Origin: Stropharia rugosoannulata
Taxonomy: Eukaryota > Basidiomycota > Agaricomycetes > Agaricales > Strophariaceae
DNA: 64,000 nucleotides
Reading direction: 5' to 3'
NCBI GenBank assembly: GCA_028532985.1
Contig: JANCIK010000002.1
Span: forward strand, 124,001 to 188,000
How positions within the stretch are numbered: position 1 is the stretch's first letter; every line of letters begins with the position of its first letter. Positions 56,911 to 64,000 of this stretch are shown here, piece by piece. The notes beneath the pieces are model-generated. The model made no database searches. It was not told the DNA's origin and saw nothing but the letters and a program-made list of their open reading frames with translations. A program made the translations under genes and the position numbers.

Positions 56911-57406
56911 TGCACCTGACATGTTACCTCGTCTTAAGCCCCACCAATAAGTCATTCTCTCTCGTGTTTCAACTCTTAGTCTAACATCATTGCTCTGGTT
57001 TAATGTCAATAGGAAAATACTAACTGTTTAGAAATCTCTGGTCCGCCTCCTAAATTTTGGGTAACAAGGCTCTCGCGTTGCGTCGTCGAACTCCTACAAT
57101 GTGGGTATCGCAGCTCGCCTTGCCCCCCCGGGGTAGGAACCGCTCCTCGGGTCGGGAAGCGCTCCGCGCTTTCGCCCAACCTGCTCTCGCCTCCAGCAAA
57201 CCTTTAGCACATCAACTAAATGCAGCTTGCAGCATCAACTAAGCATCAGCGTCAATGCAGCTTTACTGACAGTGACTGTGCTAATGTGTGCACCGGTCGA
57301 GTCGCAGTCAGGCATCAGTGCATAGCCCAGAGGCATGCCCAATCATATCCACTTTCAGTGGATCCTCTTTTCCTCCCTGTCGCGTGGATGCCAGGGAATA
57401 CAAAGA

Positions 57407-57600
57407 AACTCCCGCGAGTGATCTCGTCTACAACGACGAGATTGGAAACGACAGTGACCACCTGCACGACTGACCAGTAGTTACAATCACTACGGAGGTC
57501 GCAGTTCTGATGGGAGTCAAATCCCACAGAGCCGCATGGCACAAAGGTAATGTTTTTCGTTTCTCGCCGTGGTAAAGCAGATCACCTAGCTTAGGTCATT
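57407..57600 (+). pseudogene. Family D gene, broken copy 3, second piece
   Basis: Matches exon 3 of D copy 1 ('gatctcgtctacaacgacga' in both) down to the donor GTAATG and intron 3 ('cagatcacctagcttaggtc'). The frame is interrupted (TGA soon after TTCTTD-like codons), so it is non-coding. Continuation of 54690-54987. Confidence 0.7.
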
Positions 57601-58289
57601 TCGTCGGTCATATCGATCAGGGAGATAAACGAGAGCGAGCACCGCATCCAGCCTTCCAAGACTTGGGTATTAGGCGCACTGGAAAACAAAAAAGACACAA
57701 GGACACAACAATCGACGGGTCGCCGCGAGGGGCGATGCTCAGCCTGTCGATAGCAAATCAAAACGAGCCAGAGTCGGCCAGTGCACGTACCAGGAAGCAC
57801 AGGACAATGCATGCCCCTCAGATGCAGGTCTAGCGGCACTGCCGCTATCTCCTTCGCGCCCAAGAAAGGCACGCGCTGACAGGAAGAGAGAGTGTAAGTA
57901 CCTCGGTGAAGTCTAGGTAACGTACCTTCCCATCTTACTCCGTAACCATTTCGTCCTAAGAGATGATTCTGAACGTATACCAGGCGTTGGAACTTGGCAA
58001 TTCTACAGCATAGATATCCCAAGTGCAAGTACTGGATCAGCCTCCTCATAGTCAGCCCGGTTACAACTTCCGAGTCACGGCCAACTCACAACATTAGAGC
58101 CATTCAAGCTATCACGAACAAAGGCTTAGAATGGGACAGCAGTATAACGATGAGAAGCAGTTTTTATCGATTCGATATCGCGATTTGCTATCGATATTGC
58201 CATCCGTTTCGTCATGTGATTTTCCAATCCATGTTCATCTGTCGTAAATGCAATATCCGTACATAAAGAACAGAAGCCTGGGTCGTATA
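57601..58289. other. Intergenic, no gene supported
   Basis: A 152-codon minus frame at 57591-58049 has little protein-like character, and a shorter plus frame overlaps it. No repeat partner seen. Confidence 0.4.
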
Positions 58290-60960
58290 CGGCTCGTAAT
58301 TACGAAAGTACGGCACATGCAACGAGCGTGACTAGCGAGCGAAGCTAAAGTTCGGCGTGCACCACATTTCTGCTTACCTTTCATGTTGAAATGAAAGGTA
58401 TAATTGATGAATATCCTGTTACTGGCTCAATTTTATATTCCAACCAGCAATGCCGGAGCAGAACGAGACAGATCTTGTTCATTTTTTAAAAAAAACCCGT
58501 GGTGAAATTTGTGGGAACCTGTGTGATAAGCATCCCATTGAAGGGAAGCACGGTCCGGAAAATTTGACTCTTGGTTCCGCTTGCCCTCCACTTCCCATTG
58601 CATACCTTGGGTCATGTTTCTTCTGAAGGTATGTAATTTCCTATCAAAATGCATTTCCATACAGTCATTCTTTCTGACAACTGCAAGCCTACGCCTCAGC
58701 TGAAGTACTGTACCATTTTAAATGGTTCGTCCGTCCCATGTCCCAAGGGCCATGTACGTGGACGAAATCGGTGCTTTGTCCCGTGTCCCAAGCCCAGTGG
58801 ACGGAGAAATTTTTGAAAATAGCCGAGACCATACCGCCCAAAACCTCCCAAAACTGGCTCGCCCTTAAAAAAAACTGGCTGGACGAAATTTTTTGGACGA
58901 AATTTTTGGATTGTCCCGGGTCACGCCAAAAGTGGCGGGGCAAAACTTTCGTCCACGGTGTCCCATGTCCCCCCCCCTGGACGAACCATTCGAAATGGTA
59001 CAGTACTCGGCCTGTCTAGTCTGTACATTTGCGTCTACCGGGATACTACTTATGCAAGGGGACTTTAGGGCCACAGGAGCCTCTCTCCGACCGTCGTGAA
59101 TCCCTCTAGCTGCTTAGCCCGCTTAATTGTCTCTCGCTCGAACTGCAACAGTGCATACATGGCTTGCATCTGGCTCACGCTCAGGCCCAGGCCTCACCGA
59201 CAGTGGACAATGACCGACACCGACACCGACTGCAGCTGCCCATCAATCTGACTATGTCTTCACATGATCTTCTTGTCTGGCTGGCCGCTCCCCAGGTTCA
59301 CTGCCGCTCCCCATGACACTGTAGTTCTGTTTTGTTGCACCCGCCTGAGCCTCCAGCCCATGTGCATTCCGTTGGTGTCTGTCAGAACACGAGTTGGCGT
59401 CTGACTGGGACCTTATCGATCTTTAATCCATGACTTTGACATGGGTCATGCTGCGCCAGCGCCCGCGCGCTTCCCGTCCCCTGTCGTCGTCTATGTCAGT
59501 GCCACGTCTGCGGCCCGACTAGCTTCTCACCGACATGCATGCTCCTGTGTTCTGCATCGCGTTTCCCTGCGCGCTTCCCCGCCACAGCTTAACAAGGCTC
59601 CACCACCTCCCTTCCTGGTACCCCCCGCGCAGCATTCCCACCCGTCACCTATGTGTTAGCGTTCCCTCCCCATGGTGCATCCCGCTCTCTCCCCGCTCCC
59701 CACTGCTGACAAGCGCTGACAACTGAGGCCTCTCGCGCTTTGTCCCAGGTCCCTAGTCTTTACTTGAGCTCCATGGACATCCCCCGTGCCATGTCCTAGT
59801 CTGAAAATGCAAAGCACACGCCATGCCCTCGACGATGACCCCTCTTCCCCCGACCTGGCCCCTACACCTACAATACGGCACCGCGGCCGACTTTCCCGCT
59901 CTCCCGCACCCCATCCGTCCCGTCGCTTTCCGTCATTGTACACTGTACAGCTCTATACTTATGCAAGGCAAAATCCGCTCTGTGCACATTATTGACATCA
60001 ACCGTTGACCGGAGTCCGTTTGCTACGTCTCGTTACCATTCACATTTATCGGATACTGGTTGCTCTACACCTCACCGACTCCCGACCTCACTGTCATAGC
60101 TCTGCGCTCTCTATCGTACCTCCCATCGCACTTATGCATCTCGCTGCCCCGGTGATACGCCTCCCCTTCCCCCGCGATACTTCTCCCCTGAACTCTCACC
60201 TACATGTTGCCCACCGGCCCACTGCGAACGCTTAACCTTCCCCTACCCCGTGATCAGGCCTCGCACCCGCCCTCCAACTACCCATGAACTGTGACCCTAA
60301 CCTGCTTGCTAAGTTCAACTAACTCGGCCCACCCAATGCGGTTCCATTCCGTGTCTCTATCCCTCTCTGCATCCTCCCCCTCCTAGAGTATCTCTCTCCG
60401 CATTCTCTCCCACTCTGTCCCTGCCTGCTCTGTCCCAGCCTGCTGCTCACTAGGCCTATATATGTAAAAGTCCATCCGGTCCCTACTCACCAATGCGAAC
60501 CTTTACTGCCGCCCCCACTCTGTCCCTGTAGCTCACCTTTGCATGAATCGCATCGCATCACACGCCGTCTGACCTCCTCCGAAGCTGTTGCATGATGCAT
60601 AATGCCTTTCTCTCTGTCGCATCTTGATCTGAGATCTCTCCCTCTGCTACCTCGGCGCTCTGTCCCTTACCTTTCTGCCCCGACTCCCTCCCCTCTGAGA
60701 TCTGAAGATCTGAAGCTTCATCCCCCCGTCTTGTAGGCTGTAAGACTGTACGTATCAATGCTGTATCCGCTCGGACCAGGGCGCTTCGGTGTGCTCTCGG
60801 AGGGTTCTTGGCGATCTAGAGTTACAGTTACACTTACCAGTCTGTCCGTATTCCCGTCCCGGGAGCTCGACCATCACTATACTCTCGGTGTTTGGATTAT
60901 TTGGATGGGTCTGCCTATAGGTGCATAGGGAGCCCCGGACATGCATGCGCACGGGGACGG
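58290..60960. repeat. Repeat family B, copy 2 (inverted relative to 1-2215)
   Basis: See copy 1. It contains a later MITE at 58708-59003, which copy 1 lacks, so copy 1 gives the approximate empty site ('gcttgccggtgtcagaaaga' against 'gcttgcagttgtcagaaaga' beside it). The hairpin at ~58376-58402 is conserved. No gene seen. Confidence 0.8.
58708..59003. mobile_element. 296 bp MITE, copy 2 (TA target site)
   Basis: Same length and orientation as 55284-55579, with three base differences, flanked by TA (58706-58707 and 59004-59005). Near identity indicates recent movement. Confidence 0.92.
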
Positions 60961-61531
60961 GACTGTTTCCCAAAGGGATTCGGGACGCTAGCAGGCGAGG
61001 GGGTCTATAAGTAAGTCAGGTGATGAGAGCTATACGCAGGCGAGGGGGACAGGTATGGCTAAGGAGGACTCCTGATACGGACGAACACGCTCTGTCCCGC
61101 ACACCCCAGTGTCCGTTATACATGCGAAGGTTATCTGTAGTACGCAAGTACTACGTGTTTCCGCGTTCCGCATTTATGTATATGTAAGTAGCCCCATGGA
61201 CATGAAATCATCTGGTGAGGATGTTGGATAAAAGGTCGTTGCCGAAAGCAACCATAAAGACAACACTTTAGTATCGTTCTCCCGTTTTGGTTAGCCACGC
61301 TATAGATTATAATATGCGAGCTATGTCTGTTTATCCCCCCATCAGATTCTTTCCCCTTACTCATGCATCCTCTGGATTTGATTTTCAAAATTTCAGATGA
61401 CATATGGGCTGGGCTCGCTGTGAATATTACACCTTCAACATACGATTGATAGCTACATATCAGAGTCCCGTATAACTGCGCAATCATGTATTCCCCCTCT
61501 CATAACATAACCATGGGTCCTTTGAATCCAT
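60961..61531. other. Intergenic, no gene seen
   Basis: Downstream side of the lectin gene. A 118-codon minus frame (61131-61487) has no supporting feature. Confidence 0.4.
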
Positions 61532-61948
61532 TTATCCAATGATAATGTTTGCATGGAGGTCAGTTCCGTCGGCAACAGTGAAGACGACATCTATCTTCCT
61601 CCCCTGCAAGTTAGTCACGCCGTAGGAGGCGCGCTGCGCCTCGCGTGCAGGCGCGCGATCTCCAGAGTAGTACTGCGGGTTGATGATAGTGCCCGAGTCC
61701 TTGTCCGTGAGGTTCACAACAATGTCGCACCAGTGCTTGTAGTTGTGCACACCGAGCGCGACGAGGAACATCTCTCCCGTGTCGGAGACGAAGCGCAGCG
61801 TGCCCGAGGTACCGCTGCTAATCATGTCGAGGACGTGAGTTCCGCCGACCTTGGACCAGTTGTCGCCGACCAGGGTCGTCTTCTCTCTGATGTTGAAGAA
61901 AGCGGGGGGCGTGGTCTGGTAGACTTTTGCGGTGATTCTGTAGGCCAT
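61532..61948 (-). CDS. Fungal fruit-body lectin, 138 aa
   Basis: ATG at 61948, stop TAA at 61532, single exon. The sequence is characteristic of the fungal fruit-body lectin family (Agaricus bisporus lectin type): MAYRITAKVYQTTPPAFFNI, HVLDMISSGTSGTLRFVSD, GEMFLVALGVHNYKHWCDIV, NPQYYSGDR, NLQGRKIDVVFTVADG, ending HANIIIG. Family members are ~140 aa, cytosolic without a signal peptide, form tetramers and bind T-antigen and GlcNAc-type sugars; they act in defence against fungivores. The conserved core looks intact. An upstream in-frame extension (MYSALTSSTVF...) exists, but MAYRIT matches the family start. A broken relative lies at 51843-52125. Confidence 0.93.
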   Translation of the reverse strand: MAYRITAKVYQTTPPAFFNIREKTTLVGDNWSKVGGTHVLDMISSGTSGTLRFVSDTGEMFLVALGVHNYKHWCDIVVNLTDKDSGTIINPQYYSGDRAPAREAQRASYGVTNLQGRKIDVVFTVADGTDLHANIIIG

Positions 61949-62829
61949 TTGTCGTTGCTGGAAGGGCGAGAAAACGGTACTTGATGTCAATGCTGAGTAC
62001 AAACGTAGAGACGTGGTTGGCTGGCTTACTTGTGTTCAGAGATAAAGTGGGTACTTATGTTGATTGTAGCCAGGTCTGAAAGCCGTCTTTTGTAGTTTTT
62101 GCCACTCATTGCTATTGAACCACCAATACGAAACCCTGCAGTATCACACGCTCTCTACAAGTGTTGTACTTCTGGCATGTACACCTATAATTACACGTTG
62201 TATACCACCGGGGCTTTGCAATTCCGGTTATTCACGCTTCCTTTTGTTCGTTCTGTCAAGAAATGGCTTTTTTAAGACAGAAATGTAGCTGTTCGTGTAC
62301 CTACAAAAGTCAAATTTAACACACTAGTCTGCCGAGCATGTCTTCCACCGTGCACATGTCAGAAGCAAAGGAATGTGTCTCGGGACGGACTCAGTACATA
62401 AGCTCAAGATGGGCGTGATACTTATGAGATGAGTGCGTCTTGCCATCAGTGAGAAATACGATGCTTAATGGCATCCTCAGCTAATGCATTACAGTGCAGA
62501 TGTAAACGGATTTTCCGTTTCTGGTCTGTATATGGAGGAATAGCGAGTGGTGTATCTGCTTTGTATGTTTGGCCAAATTTAGTACCGGTATTCATCAACT
62601 CCGAGAGAGAGCTCGAAAGCGCCATGCAATTACATAAATTGTTGACAGGGAAGCTCTACTCGGAAATTGGTTTTCCAAATTTAACATGTACCATCGTCTG
62701 CGTTGTCGATACGAAGTCTTGTCTGTAATTCTGTGTGAGTCTCATGACTGAGCCCAAAAGCCAGATGAATGAATGAGCGGGCAATTAGATCTTAGATTCA
62801 GGCGTGGGACATTATGACATAACTGGAGA
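61949..62829. other. Lectin upstream region and doubtful frame (62468-62728)
   Basis: The lectin promoter should lie within 61949-62400. A plus frame of 86 codons at 62468-62728 (FWSVYGGIASGVSALYVWPN, then NSERELESAMQLHKLL) looks slightly protein-like but has no splice context or known domain. Confidence that it is a gene is low. Confidence 0.3.
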
Positions 62830-64000
62830 CCAAGAGTCTTGGCACTGCTGGCGCCGGCCTGTATTTGGCTGCAAAATATGTATTGCCATATATATCATGT
62901 ATTTGAATATAGTATTTGGCAGCTAAAAACAGAGGATTTATGTTTACAAAATAATACACAAACACATGAACTTTCTCTGTCCTTTAATTTATCAATATAT
63001 GAATCTCATTTGAAACATTTATGGCTGCAGAAAAGTTGCCAGAAACACAACATAATTGTATGGTTTTTCTTTACTATATATGTGACATTTTATTTGCCTG
63101 GATGGACGAGAAATAGAACTCATTTTGTGATATTTTTAATTACTTATTTATAGTGACCAAAAATGTACCCTTAAATATGATATCTATCTTTTTTTGACAT
63201 TTTTGAGTGCCAAGTAGGTTAAAGACAACCTCGGGCTTGCCATAAAAGGTAAGTCCGATTCCTATTTCTCTTCCAAACATGTTTTGCATCAGGAAAAACA
63301 CTTTTTTGAAAAAAGTCTTTTAATTTTTCAAAAAGACTTAAAAAGACTTAAAAAGACCCCAGGAGACCTGGGTCTCTAGGAGACTTAAAAAGCAAAGTCT
63401 CCATGTATAAAAGTTAAAAAGACATTAAAAAGACTTTATGAAGCAATAAAAGACAATAAAAAGTGTACTTTAAGTCATCACAGTTCTTAAAAAAAAGCAA
63501 AAAAAAGTAATTTAAAGCGCTCTTGAAGCAATCAAAAGACATCAAGTGCTTCAAATAAAGTATAATAAAAGACCTTGCTAAACATTTAAATGATATAAAA
63601 AAACCACATTAATACATTATCAGGCATATTTAAAGATCCTAAAAGATTCAAACAAGGTCTTTATATAGCATATTAATAGCTTTTGTAGACACTAAGAGAA
63701 ACAAATAAACCCACTTAAAGATATAAAGGCACAACATAATGTCTTTTTTTAAAAAATATAAACATTTTTAGAGCTTTAGAAAGACCTAAAAGAGTACAAA
63801 AGAAGACTCTTGTGATATCTCGTAGTATCTTTAAAACACTTCTCTATAGCACATTAGCAACCTTAGAAAGCTATTTAGAGATCTTATGAGACTTTGCAAT
63901 CGCTCAAAATAGTGTATTAATTGTAGCCTTTTATCTAAAATAAGTATACGAGGAATCAAAAGAACGATTATAAAAGAAGGCATTATAAAAGAAGGTTAGA
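62830..64000. repeat. A/T-rich tract with recurring AAAAGAC motifs
   Basis: The last ~700 bases (63290-64000) are strongly A-rich on the plus strand and full of AAAAGAC, TTAAAAAGAC and TAAAAGA motifs at irregular spacing (at least 15). A short palindromic G/C island sits at ~63357 (CCAGGAGACCTGGGTCTCTAGGAGAC). 62830-63170 is A/T-rich without this motif. No gene. It continues past the window edge. Confidence 0.7.

Larger units (their letters stand above)
54988..57406 (+). mobile_element. Deleted DIRS-like element, 2419 bp, no RT or recombinase
   Basis: The left 150 bases match 11888-12040 and the block 57055-57190 matches 17100-17228. The ends GTGAATTCTCGCC and CAAAGA match the full element, and the flanking D sequence is cut cleanly without duplication ('gcaatga' | 'aactcccgcg' against 'gcaatgaaaatctcgag' in copy 1). 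RT, RNase H and recombinase are missing. The centre has an expanded CAATGCTTC array and a later MITE insertion (55284-55579). It may be a non-autonomous derivative moved by the full element's proteins, or an old insertion that lost its core. Confidence 0.8.

Overview
The window reads as a basidiomycete fungus, most likely a mushroom-forming Agaricomycete. The reasons are compact genes with many ~48-60 nt GT..AG introns, a fungal fruit-body lectin gene (61.5-61.9 kb), a BTB-domain reading frame and an F-box gene of the type expanded in these fungi, a short secreted protein of a basidiomycete family, and a DIRS-like retroelement. It is an accessory, repeat-rich region: few single-copy genes sit between nested mobile elements and old segmental duplicates.

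Layout. Repeat family B forms an inverted pair at the two sides of the window (1-2215 and 58290-60960). Family A occurs three times (2216-6765; 11690-11887 plus 17419-23003; 45540-48100) and carries decayed exons of a minus-strand gene. Family D occurs as two near-intact copies, each with a complete five-exon gene (8919-10634 and 38499-40133), and as one broken copy (54690-54987 plus 57407-57600). A complete 5.5 kb DIRS-like element (11888-17418; gag, RT/RNase H, tyrosine recombinase) sits inside the second A copy. A 2.4 kb deleted relative (54988-57406) sits inside the third D copy. A 775 bp element with perfect 70 bp inverted repeats (18764-19538) is also inside the second A copy. Two 99% identical 296 bp MITEs with TA duplications lie at 55284-55579 and 58708-59003.

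The most notable object is a 6.3 kb DNA transposon (25362-31665) with ~706 bp near-identical terminal inverted repeats that contain an array of ~16 degenerate CGCACAYTT units, flanked by a perfect 7 bp target duplication. It carries an intact five-exon DDE integrase/transposase (625 aa), an intact five-exon gene of unknown function (420 aa) and a BTB-like gene fragment. It has landed exactly in the last coding exon of a host gene (31579-32663), whose tandem paralogue (34233-35231) keeps the original end. These two host genes share five identical exon lengths, including an 18 nt micro-exon.

The other host genes are an F-box protein (40880-42215), a secreted protein (42681-43361), an unknown two-exon gene (44273-44982), a 132 aa protein (50775-51173) and the fruit-body lectin (61532-61948). 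A lectin pseudogene at 51843-52125 lies between ~255 bp inverted repeat arms. The last kilobase is very A/T-rich with recurring AAAAGAC motifs. All gene structures were built by hand from splice signals and reading-frame continuity; no search or alignment program was run.
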